64,000 nucleotides of DNA from the NCBI RefSeq assembly GCF_024807225.1, contig NZ_JANUCO010000001.1, positions 2,480,001 to 2,544,000 on the forward strand, in the 5' to 3' direction. The notes under the pieces were generated by a model. The model was given only the letters and a program-made list of their open reading frames with translations. It ran no database searches and was not told where the DNA came from. A program made the position numbers and the translations under genes. Below are positions 8,159-17,661 of the stretch, one piece after another. The DNA is from Chryseobacterium ginsenosidimutans. GTDB taxonomy: Bacteria; Bacteroidota; Bacteroidia; Flavobacteriales; Weeksellaceae. Position 1 is the stretch's first letter; the number at the start of each line of letters is the position of its first letter.

Positions 8159-8791
8159 ATGATGAAAATTAAAATAATTATGAAAGCGAAATCAATTCCC
8201 GGTGTTCCTAAGCAAATAAAAGGAGGTTTTCACGATACGGAAACCCGTAAAGATTGTAACGATCCTGAAATCACAATGCAACAATTTGCAATTTTAAAAG
8301 AAAGGTTTTTCTGCGTTAATGAGTGGATTAATTTCTGTGGTGAAGGCTTTGCAGATTTTAAGCTTTATGATTCACAGGGAAATTTTAAAAATGATACATT
8401 ACAACCGAAAGATTTCATAAGAATTGATATTCCCGGTCCCGGAAATTTTGAAGCAAAAGGTTTTGACTGGGTTGAAATTATAAGTATTGAAGAACAACAA
8501 TACGATGATATATTGGAGTCTTACGTAATGACTTGCCGACCTTCAAAAGATCCTTTCAACCAATCGAATTCTCATATCGCACACTTTTATTCTTACAAAT
8601 CTACATCCACATTTATTATTTATCGAGGTAAAAATTTTATAAAAGCAGGAATTTACGGGCGAAATGAAATGCCGAATTTTAATGCGGGTTTCTTTGATAA
8701 AGTAAGGAATTATGTTACTTCAGTAGGCGGAATGATGGGTATTTCTAAAATCCAGTGGAAGAGGCTTACAGAGGGTTTATTAGATTTTTAA
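8159..8791 (+). CDS. Hypothetical protein downstream of katE
   Basis: I do not recognise this 210-residue protein. It is soluble-looking, with no signal peptide or membrane segment. The middle is rich in aromatic and acidic residues (CVNEWINFCGEGFADFKLYD, GNFEAKGFDWVEIISIEEQQ) and looks beta-rich; the end is basic (SKIQWKRLTEGLLDF). Three in-frame ATGs (8159, 8162, 8180) are possible starts. MKAKSIPGVP from 8180 looks the most natural N-terminus. It lies 85 bp after katE in the same direction with a hairpin between, so partial co-expression is possible. Two cysteines (CVNEWINFC) are spaced nine residues apart. Confidence 0.65.
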   Translation: MMKIKIIMKAKSIPGVPKQIKGGFHDTETRKDCNDPEITMQQFAILKERFFCVNEWINFCGEGFADFKLYDSQGNFKNDTLQPKDFIRIDIPGPGNFEAKGFDWVEIISIEEQQYDDILESYVMTCRPSKDPFNQSNSHIAHFYSYKSTSTFIIYRGKNFIKAGIYGRNEMPNFNAGFFDKVRNYVTSVGGMMGISKIQWKRLTEGLLDF

Positions 8792-8881
8792 CTAATGGGC
8801 GCTTAGAGAATGTCTAACGATTCAGAGGTAGAATTTCTAAATTAAAATATTTCTTTTCTTATCAATAAATAAAGTTTTAAA

Positions 8882-8921
8882 AAATAAATAGACAATTCTG
8901 TCTATTTATTTTTTATCTTTG
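8882..8921 (+). promoter_or_regulatory. TetR operator overlapping a TAnnTTTG promoter
   Basis: aaataaatagaca (8882-8894) and tgtctatttattt (8899-8911) are perfect 13-bp arms around attc. The -7 element TATCTTTG follows at 8914-8921, so a bound repressor would cover the -33 region. The start codon is at 8926, only five bases after the -7 element, implying a leaderless or nearly leaderless transcript. Confidence 0.75.
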
Positions 8922-8925
8922 CGTC

Positions 8926-9490
8926 ATGAAGCAAAGAGGGCAGGTCGTATTCGACAAAATATTAGATACAGCTGATAAATTGTTTTATAAGCAAGGTTAC
9001 AGTAATACAGGTATCAATCAGATCATTGAGGAAGCAGATATTGCAAAAGCATCTTTATATAAACATTTTGAAACAAAGACGGATTTATTGATTGCGTATG
9101 TTCAGCGAACGCACGAGCTATGGTTTACAAGATTGGAAGCTTCGGTAAATAAAGTTACGGATCCCAAAGAAAAAATATTGGCAATTTTCGATCATCATAC
9201 ACAACGGCAGGAAATCAGGCAATTTGGAGGTTGTCCTTTTATTAAAGTTAATGATGAAGCAGGAACTGATGATCCACGTTTTTTGAAAGAAATACAAGCA
9301 ACGAAAATTCACAGCAAAGAATTTATAAAAATGTTGGTTGGAAATTCTGGTCATAAAAAAGTATTGTCCGATGAAGAATTAGCAGAAACAATTTATGTAA
9401 TGCTGGAAGGTTTCTATCGTTACCGCTTCTGTTTTTAAGAGAGCCGACGAAATACAATCTGCAAAAAAAATCATCGAAAAACTTATCTGA
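8926..9490 (+). pseudogene. TetR-family repressor, frameshifted near the C-terminus
   Basis: The N-terminal TetR HTH is clear: VFDKILDTADKLFYKQGYSNTG, then INQIIEEADIAKASLYKHFETK (residues 8-50). The ligand-binding part runs to ETIYVMLEG, after which the frame ends early at 9438 as FYRYRFCF. Removing one T from GTTTC at 9410-9414 restores SIVTASVFKRADEIQSAKKI and a stop at 9488-9490, giving 187 residues and a one-base gap to the MFS gene. The regulator probably represses itself and the exporter through the operator at 8882-8911. The frameshift removes helix nine, needed for dimerisation in this family. The same GTTTC signature occurs at five other breaks in the window, so a sequencing artefact is possible. 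Confidence 0.85.
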
Positions 9491-9491
9491 A

Positions 9492-10931
9492 ATGAAGGAT
9501 TTAAAAAATAAATGGCTGGAGCTCATCATCGTATTATCCGCACCGTTGCTTTCTGTGATCGATGTATTTATCATTAATGTAGCCATCCCCACCATCAAAA
9601 AAGGAGTTCACGCTACAGATGGCGAAATGCAGCTGGTAATTGCGGGATATCTTCTTGGTTACGCCGCATTTCTCATAACGGGAGGTAGAGCTGGAGATCA
9701 TTTCGGACGAAAAAAAGTCTTCTTTTGGGGAATGTTTGCCTTTACTCTCGCATCGTGTCTGTGTGGATTGTCACAAACCGCTTTCCAGCTAAATATTACC
9801 CGACTTTTCCAAGGATTAAGTGCCTCATTCATGGTTCCGCAGACTATTGCATTTATTCAGATTTTGTTTACCGATACAAAGGAACGAGCAAAAGCATTCG
9901 GCTTGTACGGGATTACATTGGGAACAGCAGCCGTAATCGGACAAGTTTTGGGTGGTTATTTATCTGATACGCATTGGTTTATAGAAGGTTGGAGATTGGT
10001 TTTCTTTATTAATTTACCAATAGGAATTGTAACGCTTTGGGCGACACACAAATATGTCACGGAAACAGCAAAACATCAAAGTACAAAATTTGATTATACA
10101 GGAACCTTGATCCTCACAACGGCTTTATTTTCTCTCATTTACCCATTAATTCAGGGGCGTGAAGCAGGATGGCCGTTATGGAGTTTTGGGTTGCTTATTT
10201 TGTCGGTCTTGCTTTTTGTATTTTTCATTTATAATCAAAAAATTAAACTTTCCGGAAACGGTAATCCTTTAATTGATGTCAGATTATTTAAAATAAAAGA
10301 TTTTAATATAGGCTTGGTTGCGGTATTATTTCACTTCATGTTGCATACCGCTTATCTTTTACTGAGCGCGGTTTATCTTCAAAACGGGCTTGGAATTTCG
10401 GCATTGGATTCCGGATTGTATTTTATTGTTCCCGGAATATTATTTATTATTTCTTCTGTGATGGCTTCGAGATTAATTATTAAATTCGGGAAAAGAGTAT
10501 TACAGGTCGGGGTTATCATTTTATTAGTGGCATTTTATCTTCAAATGACCCTTTGGAAACCGGGAATCAACACATTGTTAATCGTTGGATTAATGGGAGC
10601 TTGGGGATTCGGAAACGGATTGGTGCTTCCTTCATTATTAAATATAGCATTGAAAAACGTTCCTTCGCAATACGCAGGTGCGGCTGCAGGAATCTATTCA
10701 ACCTTTCAGCAAACGGCTTCCGCATTGGGGGTAAGTATTATCGGTGGGGTATTTTTCTACTTTTCAAAAGATGGTTGGCAAACAGCGTATCATTTCGGAA
10801 TTATTTGTTTATTAATTTGTGTCGTAATCGTAGGATTAATGCTGCAATTACTTCCAAAAACAAAAACAGCATCTGAAACGGCAACAAAATTATCAGAACA
10901 AAATGGAAAACCAGAAACGGTGGATATATAA
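9492..10931 (+). CDS. MFS multidrug exporter, DHA2 type
   Basis: This 479-residue membrane protein of the EmrB/QacA (DHA2) group is predicted to have 14 transmembrane helices and to export drugs using the proton gradient. Visible marks are VIDVFIINVAIPTI in helix 1 (the DHA2 LD.T.VNVALP motif), the loop 2-3 signature GGRAGDHFGRKKVF (residues 64-77), RLFQGLSASFMVPQ in helix 4 and the motif C-like GITLGTAAVIGQVLGGYL in helix 5. It follows the TetR gene by one base and is almost certainly repressed by it. No membrane-fusion or outer-membrane partner is adjacent, so single-component export is likely. The substrate is unknown. Confidence 0.9.
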   Translation: MKDLKNKWLELIIVLSAPLLSVIDVFIINVAIPTIKKGVHATDGEMQLVIAGYLLGYAAFLITGGRAGDHFGRKKVFFWGMFAFTLASCLCGLSQTAFQLNITRLFQGLSASFMVPQTIAFIQILFTDTKERAKAFGLYGITLGTAAVIGQVLGGYLSDTHWFIEGWRLVFFINLPIGIVTLWATHKYVTETAKHQSTKFDYTGTLILTTALFSLIYPLIQGREAGWPLWSFGLLILSVLLFVFFIYNQKIKLSGNGNPLIDVRLFKIKDFNIGLVAVLFHFMLHTAYLLLSAVYLQNGLGISALDSGLYFIVPGILFIISSVMASRLIIKFGKRVLQVGVIILLVAFYLQMTLWKPGINTLLIVGLMGAWGFGNGLVLPSLLNIALKNVPSQYAGAAAGIYSTFQQTASALGVSIIGGVFFYFSKDGWQTAYHFGIICLLICVVIVGLMLQLLPKTKTASETATKLSEQNGKPETVDI

Positions 10932-11002
10932 AACATCTCGTCACCAGTCGGATTGTTCATGATTATTGCTTTTGGTATATAGTGAATTGAAATAAAGCTA
11001 AG

Positions 11003-11051
11003 CTGTCTGTAAAAGTAAGAGGGGATAAACATCTGATACTTTTACAGACAG
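11003..11051. repeat. Perfect 15-bp inverted repeat between convergent genes
   Basis: ctgtctgtaaaagta (11003-11017) pairs exactly with tacttttacagacag (11037-11051), loop of 19. It lies between the convergent MFS and serine-hydrolase genes, where a bidirectional terminator is expected, but has no T-tract on either strand. Confidence 0.6.
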
Positions 11052-11125
11052 AAAAGCAATTGAAATACGTAAGGAATAAAAGAAAGACATCTGAAATTCC
11101 TCTTGATTTTAAAGAGACTGTGAAG

Positions 11126-12583
11126 TTATTTTGCTTTATTAATGATTTGAATTGTGGTAGTCAAATCATCTCTTGTTAAGGTAACATAAGTTGGTTTTCC
11201 ATCTTTGAAATCGAATTTCAAAAGGTTAGGATAATCAATAATTTTAAATGAACCATTTTTCAAATACACCAACTCATTGTCATTTTTTCCTTTAAAATGT
11301 TCCAAAATTTCAGATTCTACATACAGACGATTATTTTTTTCTACTATTTTCGTTTCCATTTTTTGTCCGTAAAGGAAATCATCATACGTTCCGATCAATT
11401 TTTCTTTTAAATCTGAAGGTATTTCCTGGTTTTTTTCATGATGAAAATCTCCTTGCCAATTCATCAATTTCAAAATTGTTTTCTGAGTTTGCCCCATCAC
11501 AGGAAAGCGGTTTGGTTTTTCACCATTGGCAAGAAATGCAAATCCGTTCCCGTCTTTCATTGTTCCCATTACGTTTCCGCCAACTCCGGTGTTTGAGCCA
11601 TTACACGCAAACCAATCATAATTATCATAGCCAAAAGACTTTTGCCATCCGTAGCTCCAACCACCCACAGCATTTTTTAAAGCCGTTACTTCGGTCACTT
11701 TTTTTGCCACATTGTGAGAAATCACTTTATTGTTTTTGTTGCGCAAAGCATTTTGAATTTCTATAGCAATCAGCGCTAATTCTTTCGGTGTAGACCACAT
11801 TCCGGATGGACCAACTTGTGGCGTTATCGGCAAACCTGTTTTTATCACTTTTCCATCTTTATCATGAACCAACGCAACATTGGTAAGAAATCCTTTTTCA
11901 TTAGGTTGAATCATCGTTGTATTCTTTAATCCCAGTGGAGAAAAAATATATTCTTTTGCCAATTCTGCAATAGGTCTATTAAAAGTGTCTTCTAATGCCA
12001 TTTGGATGATTGTGTAACCGCCACCGCTGTATTGCCAACTCGTTCCCGGAGTGAAAAGGAATTCAATTTCTTTATCATATCTTGGGATTTTACCCAAAAG
12101 ACTTTCTTTTAAAGTTGGGATTTTTTCGCCTTGATAATGATCTTCAAAACCGTCCTGAGTCGTTCCTGCCGTATGATTCAGAAATTGTCTCCAGGTTGGG
12201 TTGTTGTTTTCTGTGAATTTGCTTTTTGGTAAATGCCATCTTTTTAGAGATTGATCGATCGGATTATCTAAATTGATTAATCCTTTCTCTTCCAATAGGT
12301 AACAAAGTAAAGCCGTGATCGGTTTTGAAATAGATGCTGTAGAAAAAGCCGTGTTTTCATCAATCTTTTCCGGAGAATTTGCCGATTTTACTCCAAATTG
12401 ATGAGAATAGACAATTTGGTAATTTTCAAATACAACGACACTGAATCCCGGAAGTTTGTATTTTTCTAATTGCTGTTCGATTTTCAGGCTGTCTGTAAGA
12501 TAGCTGTAATCTTTTTTCTGTGCAAAAATCTGGCAGCTTGTCATTAATAAAAGAAAGTAGAGGGTGTTAAAAAAAGTTTTCAT
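11126..12583 (-). CDS. Secreted serine hydrolase of the class C beta-lactamase family
   Basis: This 485-residue protein has a Sec signal peptide (MKTFFNTLYFLLLMTSCQIF, cleaved near AQ). The catalytic S-x-x-K is S84-I-S-K87 in TASISKPIT. A tyrosine motif reads SWQYSGGGY, where the family usually has Y-x-N or Y-S-N, and the third-box region is near YDWFACNGSNTGVGG. The last 100 residues are a separate beta domain seen in long periplasmic members (EKLIGTYDDFLYGQKMET). Family members include esterases, D-Ala-D-Ala peptidases and beta-lactamases, so the substrate cannot be assigned. The gene lies downstream of an AraC gene on the same strand, with a palindrome between them. Confidence 0.85.
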   Translation of the reverse strand: MKTFFNTLYFLLLMTSCQIFAQKKDYSYLTDSLKIEQQLEKYKLPGFSVVVFENYQIVYSHQFGVKSANSPEKIDENTAFSTASISKPITALLCYLLEEKGLINLDNPIDQSLKRWHLPKSKFTENNNPTWRQFLNHTAGTTQDGFEDHYQGEKIPTLKESLLGKIPRYDKEIEFLFTPGTSWQYSGGGYTIIQMALEDTFNRPIAELAKEYIFSPLGLKNTTMIQPNEKGFLTNVALVHDKDGKVIKTGLPITPQVGPSGMWSTPKELALIAIEIQNALRNKNNKVISHNVAKKVTEVTALKNAVGGWSYGWQKSFGYDNYDWFACNGSNTGVGGNVMGTMKDGNGFAFLANGEKPNRFPVMGQTQKTILKLMNWQGDFHHEKNQEIPSDLKEKLIGTYDDFLYGQKMETKIVEKNNRLYVESEILEHFKGKNDNELVYLKNGSFKIIDYPNLLKFDFKDGKPTYVTLTRDDLTTTIQIINKAK

Positions 12584-12619
12584 TGTATCGTTATTTAATG
12601 ATTAATAAATATTTCGATA

Positions 12620-12668
12620 CAAAGATGCGGATGCACTCCATCTTATGCGACCGAATAAGTGTATTCGG
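12620..12668 (-). promoter_or_regulatory. Promoter and palindrome upstream of the serine hydrolase
   Basis: ccgaata (12651-12657) and tattcgg (12662-12668) are perfect arms around agtg. On the minus strand an ATCTTTG element lies at 12627-12620, making the palindrome about 25-45 bp upstream of it, a good activator position. The AraC gene immediately upstream is the obvious candidate regulator. Confidence 0.45.
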
Positions 12669-12722
12669 GCGAATTGGAGACAAATAATTGGTATGAATAA
12701 TTAAAACAAGAAGTACGAGTAA

Positions 12723-13860
12723 TTACAAAGTGTTGATTTGTAATGTTTTGCGGTATTCGGTCGGCGTGTTTCCGGTGTGTTTTTTAAAAGCAGTATTAAA
12801 GGAAGATTTTGAATTAAAACCGACTTCATACAAGATTTCCAGCACGGTAACCTTAGATTTTGATGAATCTTTCAAGATTTCCATTGCATTTTCGACTCTG
12901 TACGTATTTACGAAATCATAAAAATGCTGTCCTAATTGATGATTAATTAAAATCGATAATTCCCGAACCGGAACATTGATTTCTTTCGAAATATCCTGAA
13001 TCGTCAAAGCCGGATCAAGAAATGGTTTTTCATCAGTCATATATTTTTTCAACTTCAAAAGATCTTCATTCAGAATTTCCGGCTCAATTTTTTTCTCCTC
13101 TAAAATTAAATCAGAAACGAGTTTTAATTTGGAGTCAATATTTCTGAAAAGCCCGGGATCGTTCAAAGCTTTATACAAATACCAACAAATGATGAAAGGT
13201 TGCAATATGAGAATTCCAAATTTTATCCAATCTGAAACGTAGACATAATCGGAAAATTTAAAAATATTTTTTACAATGGCACACGAATATAAAACAGTGA
13301 GTACAATGGTAAACTGAAACAACCAATTATAAGAATTGATACTTGTTGTACCTGCATTATTTTCAAGATAAAGCTTTTTCGCCTTTCTCAATAATAGAAA
13401 AACCGCCGTAAAATAAAATAAAATTTGAAGATGAAGAAGCCAATGAATGAATTTTAACTCGATCATATTCTGACGATTAACGATGAAATTAATCTTAGAA
13501 CCTAAGTCGACCGAATAAAACCGAGGTATCAAAACAAGATTCGCCATCAAAAACGGAAGGAGATGAACGAGATATTTCGGTTTCCACTTAAAATCGGAAT
13601 AACAAACCGACAATACATAAAGATAAAAAGCCGGAATTTGCAAAAAAGCAAGCGTAGTTCTAAATATGCCAAGATTTGATGGACCATCTGTAAATTGACT
13701 AATCAACGGTTTCGCTCGTATCAATCGCAGTAATGAGCAGGAAAAAAGCAAAAAGACGGTTGCTGAATTTGTGTTGTGTTTTAACAGTCAACAGGAAAAA
13801 TGCCAAAAAAAATGAAATGAACAGGGAGATGACCGATACAATACTTAATAAATTATCCAT
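12723..13860 (-). pseudogene. AraC-family regulator with membrane N-terminus, frameshifted
   Basis: The C-terminal 100 residues are the double helix-turn-helix of AraC proteins (QDISKEINVPVRELSILINH, VTVLEILYEVGFNSKSSFNTAF, HTGNTPTEYRK). The N-terminal part has about six or seven hydrophobic helices, a common Bacteroidetes layout in which a membrane sensor is fused to the AraC domain. The true start is ATG at 13860 (MDNLLSIVSVISLFISF), but that frame ends near 13695. Deleting one T from GTTTC at 13709-13713 joins TAIDTSEPLISQF and gives an intact 378-residue protein. It probably controls the serine hydrolase 139 bp downstream. The ligand is unknown. Confidence 0.85.
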
Positions 13861-13983
13861 TCAATTAATCTTCTTTTATTTTTATAGCTTTTTGTTCGGT
13901 AAAGATAAATGAATTAAGATTCTCTGCCAATTTCATTATTCAGGAAAGGACAAAAGAATACTTCTATTTTAAATGGAGTTTAA

Positions 13984-14580
13984 CTAATAAAATATTTTAC
14001 CATTTTCAATTTTTAAGACTTTTTCATTTTCTAATTTTTTTACATATCTGATTACAGTTTCTATCCGAAGTCCTGTAAGATTAGCCATCTGTTGACGGGT
14101 AAGAGGAAGCTGAAATGAGTAGGGTTCATTATGGATATTATAATCCTTAAGGTAGTTCATCAATGATTTAATTTTAAATAAAGGATCATTAGAGGATACA
14201 TTAAAAAGCATCAGATACTTGTAATACAGCCTGTCTGATAAACATTTGAATAAATCAAATGACGTTTTGGGATTCTGGCTGAGTAAGCTTAAAAAATCAT
14301 TTTTGGAGAGTTTCAGAACACTGCAACTCGTTTTGGCAACAGCACTCATTGGATAAGGTCTGTCGTTGAAAAGTAAAGATTCTCCCAAACTTTGTCCATT
14401 AGAAAGGATGTTTTGGGTAAATTCTTTTCCGTCTTCATGGTAATTGTTTAATTCTACAGTGCCGGTTACAATCTGAAAATAAAATCTAGGTAAACTGCCT
14501 TCATGAAAAATGATTTCGTTCGATTCATACATTTCATATTCGGCGCCATAGGCAAATAATAAATCTTCAGAAATTATCAT
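13984..14580 (-). CDS. Crp/Fnr-family transcriptional regulator
   Basis: This 198-residue protein has an N-terminal cyclic-nucleotide-binding-like jelly roll (EIIFHEGSLPRFYFQIVTGT, then GQSLGESLLFNDRPYPMSAVAKTSC, residues 22-95) and a C-terminal winged helix with recognition helix LTRQQMANLTGLRIETVIRY (residues 158-177). There is no cysteine cluster for an iron-sulphur site, so it is not an oxygen sensor of the Fnr type. The effector is unknown. It is a single gene on the minus strand, separated from the SDR operon by a terminator. Bacteroidetes carry many such regulators and the target cannot be guessed from position. Confidence 0.88.
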   Translation of the reverse strand: MIISEDLLFAYGAEYEMYESNEIIFHEGSLPRFYFQIVTGTVELNNYHEDGKEFTQNILSNGQSLGESLLFNDRPYPMSAVAKTSCSVLKLSKNDFLSLLSQNPKTSFDLFKCLSDRLYYKYLMLFNVSSNDPLFKIKSLMNYLKDYNIHNEPYSFQLPLTRQQMANLTGLRIETVIRYVKKLENEKVLKIENGKIFY

Positions 14581-14840
14581 AATATAAGTTTTATGGTTGA
14601 AAATAAATATTTAATAAATTGGCAAAAATTGGAATACAGAAAGCGTACCAGATTTACTTTTTACATACCACATAATTATAAAACTTTATTTATGCTTATT
14701 TAGCAATTCTAAAATAATGAATAGAAAGCGTTTTTAGAAATTAAAAACTTTTAAACAGACCCATCTGAAATTGGAATTTTTAATGTCCATCTGATCGTCA
14801 GAAAGAAAAATCAATCTGATAATAGTTTATTCACAAATAC

Positions 14841-14880
14841 GAAATAACGCCACTGAACAATCATTGGCGTTATTTTTATT
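14841..14880 (-). terminator. Terminator of the 15-18 kb minus-strand operon
   Basis: aaataacgcca (14841-14851) and tggcgttattt (14864-14874) form a perfect 11-bp stem with a 12-base loop, located 48 bp after the SDR stop. The rest of 14581-14921 is AT-rich and shows no gene. Confidence 0.65.
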
Positions 14881-14921
14881 TAATATTTTGCTGTTACATA
14901 ACGAAATGAACACCTCATCAA

Positions 14922-15767
14922 TTACTCCTTAAAATCCGTTGAAAAAGTAAGTTCTTTATTGGCTTCGATTTCATTTTTCAGCGAATCGATCTTATAGTTT
15001 GCAAATCCATAAGCATCAGATCCCGTCAATAAGCGAAGAGGAGGTTCCGGATTCTGAGTCACTTGAAAAATGAGATCTGCCACTTTATCAGGATCTCCCA
15101 ACTGTTTACCGGGAATATCATTTTGATGAGCGTCGACACCATCGCGAATACTGGTGTAAGAATCAATAGGATTGGCTGCGGCTATAAGCGACGTGCTGTT
15201 TAAGAAATTGGTTCGTACATAACCCGGTTCTATAATGGTAACATGAATTCCGAAAGGTTTAACCTCCTGAGAAAGGGCTTCCGAAAGTCCTTCTACGGCA
15301 AATTTGGTACCGCAGTAAATTCCCCAACCTGCTCCTGCAATTAAGCCAAAAACAGAGGAGAGATTAATGATATGACCAAATTCTGCCTTTCGCATATAAG
15401 GCAATACGGCTCGGGTTACGTTCAGTAATCCAAAGACATTCACGTCAAAATTAGCACGAACTTCAGTGTCTGAACTTTCTTCAATGCCTCCAATTAAGCC
15501 ATATCCTGCATTATTTACTAAATATTCAATGGAACCAAATTGCGCAATTGTATTTTCTACAGCTTGTTTGACACTGTTTTCATCAATTAGATTAACTTCT
15601 AATGGAAGAAACTGCGGCGACGAAATTCCGACTGCCTTTTTTAATGTTTCAATATTTCGGGCGGTTGCGGCTACATTATATCCTTTTTCCAGTAATTGCT
15701 TTACCAGAACAAGTCCGATGCCTTGAGAAGTTCCTGTAATGAACCATGTTTTTTCCTGATTTTTCAT
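14922..15767 (-). CDS. Short-chain dehydrogenase/reductase
   Basis: This 281-residue classical SDR has cofactor motif TGTSQGIG (residues 12-19), NNAG at YLVNNAGYG, catalytic Ser in NLSSVFG and Y-x-x-x-K in YCGTKFA, so all three catalytic elements are present. The arginine in ATARN after the second strand favours NADP(H). The closest named group is the single-domain oxidoreductases that act on short aldehydes or ketones. It is the last gene of a minus-strand series (SnoaL-like, deacetylase, alpha/beta hydrolase, SDR) with gaps of 70, 56 and 21 bp. The substrate is unknown. Confidence 0.9.
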   Translation of the reverse strand: MKNQEKTWFITGTSQGIGLVLVKQLLEKGYNVAATARNIETLKKAVGISSPQFLPLEVNLIDENSVKQAVENTIAQFGSIEYLVNNAGYGLIGGIEESSDTEVRANFDVNVFGLLNVTRAVLPYMRKAEFGHIINLSSVFGLIAGAGWGIYCGTKFAVEGLSEALSQEVKPFGIHVTIIEPGYVRTNFLNSTSLIAAANPIDSYTSIRDGVDAHQNDIPGKQLGDPDKVADLIFQVTQNPEPPLRLLTGSDAYGFANYKIDSLKNEIEANKELTFSTDFKE

Positions 15768-15788
15768 TTTCTGATATTTATTTATAAT

Positions 15789-16578
15789 TTATTTTAAAGC
15801 TGAATTTGCCGCATTCTCAATGACAGCTGCAACTGCCGCTGGTTGAGAAATAAACACGACATGACTTCCTTTAATTTCTGTAACCTTTGCATTGGCGCGT
15901 TTTGCCATAAAACGTTGACCGTCCGGTGGAATAGTCTGATCCTGTGAAGCCACAACGTACCAACTTGGTTTTGTTTTCCAGGCTGCTTTAGTAATGGTTG
16001 CCTGAAAAGCTGAAACCGCTACAGGAACTTGTGAGTCAAACATAAAGGCAGCTTTTTCGGCACTAAGATCGGCACAAAAACCTGAATGGAATTTTGCTTT
16101 ATCATACCATAAAAATCCGCTTTGAGGAGGCAGAATACCCGAATTTGGAGACGGCGGTCCCGATTGTGCAAGCTGCATCAACGATTCTCCTGTATCAGGA
16201 ACGAAAGCGGCAACAAAAACAAGTCCGACCACGTTTTTTTCTAAGCCTATTTCCGTAATGATCGCCCCTCCGTAAGAATGTCCTACCAAAATCGTAGGGC
16301 CGTCCTGACGTTCCAGAAACTCTTCTGGTTGCTTCAGCATCATCAGCAAGTCCGGTATCAGGGTTTCCGACAACACTTACATGATAACCTTTTTTTATGA
16401 GTATTTTATAGACACCTTCCCAACCGGATCCATCGGCAAAAGCACCATGTACCAAGACAATATTTTTAACTTTTTGCTGTGCATTTAATGGAGTAAATGA
16501 AGCAAAAAACACGATCATAATCAGAAAGGTAAGCCAATATGAACCGGTTGATTTTCTTGTTTTTAAAATGTTTTTCAT
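15789..16578 (-). pseudogene. Exported alpha/beta hydrolase, frameshifted
   Basis: The N-terminal frame gives a signal peptide (FLIMIVFFASFTPLNAQ), then KNIVLVHGAFADGSGWEGVY and VVGNPDTGLADDAEATRRV. The C-terminal frame gives DGPTILVGHSYGGAIITEIG with nucleophile Ser, and KGSHVVFISQPAAVA with the catalytic His. Removing one base from GAAAC at 16316-16320 (GTTTC on the coding strand) joins RRVLERQDGPT and gives a complete 262-residue protein of the salicylate-esterase-like alpha/beta hydrolase group. Every motif is intact after repair, so the break is recent or artefactual. It sits 21 bp before the SDR and 56 bp after the deacetylase, in one operon. Confidence 0.88.
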
Positions 16579-16634
16579 AACTATAGTATTTAAATATTAA
16601 TTTCTTATTTTTTTTGAATGCATTACAGCGATAA

Positions 16635-17591
16635 TTATTCTCTGATAATGGTTTTATCACTTAATGTCATTTCTGCAATTTCATCTTTACGTTTAAAAGC
16701 AACTCCTTTATGCTCCTGAATATATTTTATTAAATCTGCCGTAACTTTCACCATTTGAGGAGTTCCGCCAATCCGGTCATGAAAGCTGATGGAGAGTTGT
16801 CTTCTTTTGCTTTCACTTTCTTTGTATAATTGATCAAATTCTGCTTTCACCTGATTAATAAACTGATCCACAGAAAAATTTTTACCTTCTATGAGCAGAA
16901 TATCATTGCAACGCACTGTATAAGGCACAACTGCAAAGTCTTTATTGTTTACTTTGATAATAAATGGCTCATCCCGACTGAGATCATCAATATGATATTT
17001 GAAGCCGAGTTCCTGTAAAATTTTAATGGTATTTTTACCTCTGCGAAGCCAGTTTGCATTATATCCGACAGGAGTAAAACCTGTTGTCTTTTTAATGGCA
17101 TCGGCGCCGTCTTTTATAAATTTCTTTTCTTTTTCGTAAGGTAAATTATATTGTGTGCTCCAGCTCATTCCGTGGGCAGCAGCTTCATGACCTCTGTCTA
17201 CGATTTCCTTTGCCAGAGCGGGATTTTTCAATACTGCAGTTCCTACCATATGCGATGTTACTTTAATGCCAAGTTGATCCCAATTATCCAGCATACGCGG
17301 AATTCCTTCTTTGTATCCGTATTCGTACCAAGTGGAAGAGGGCAAATCTACATATCCTTTCTCCATATTTCTGGGAAACGGACTTTCTGCATTGTCAGGT
17401 TGACCACCGGCTTCAAACTGCATCGAAACAGAAACCACCAAACGAGATCCATCTGCCCATTTAGAGTTTTCTACTTCTGTCTTCGTATTTTGTTTTATCT
17501 GAAAAGGTGCTGCAAAGGTTGTGATCGGATTTACCAATCCTGCAATCCCGATTAAACTGCTTTTTTTAATGAAATCTCTTCTGTCACTCAT
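16635..17591 (-). CDS. Exported polysaccharide-deacetylase-family protein
   Basis: This 318-residue protein begins with a probable twin-arginine signal (SDRRDFIKKSSLIGIAGL). The NodB fold follows: VVSVSMQFEAGGQ, WDQLGIKVTSHMVG, KEIVDRGHEAAAHGMSW (two metal-site histidines), AIKKTTGFTPVGYNANWLRRG and SISFHDRIGG. The lay-out is close to the PuuE/PgdA branch, which includes allantoinase-like and peptidoglycan deacetylases, rather than chitin deacetylases. The first motif has no clear Asp-Asp pair (MQFEAG), a feature of the PuuE branch. Context with hydrolases, an amidohydrolase and an SDR suggests a role on a small substrate, but none can be named. Confidence 0.82.
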   Translation of the reverse strand: MSDRRDFIKKSSLIGIAGLVNPITTFAAPFQIKQNTKTEVENSKWADGSRLVVSVSMQFEAGGQPDNAESPFPRNMEKGYVDLPSSTWYEYGYKEGIPRMLDNWDQLGIKVTSHMVGTAVLKNPALAKEIVDRGHEAAAHGMSWSTQYNLPYEKEKKFIKDGADAIKKTTGFTPVGYNANWLRRGKNTIKILQELGFKYHIDDLSRDEPFIIKVNNKDFAVVPYTVRCNDILLIEGKNFSVDQFINQVKAEFDQLYKESESKRRQLSISFHDRIGGTPQMVKVTADLIKYIQEHKGVAFKRKDEIAEMTLSDKTIIRE

Positions 17592-17661
17592 CTTATTTAA
17601 TTTTTTTTGAGTTGAGGTTATTTATGTAATGATTTGAAACAATGCAGTAGCAATTAAGAAT

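Noticed and set aside
9410..9414. Programmed translational frameshifting at GTTTC sites
   Set aside because: The six sites share no stimulatory structure or slippery heptamer, and lie in unrelated genes at random positions; a common sequencing or mutational cause is simpler.
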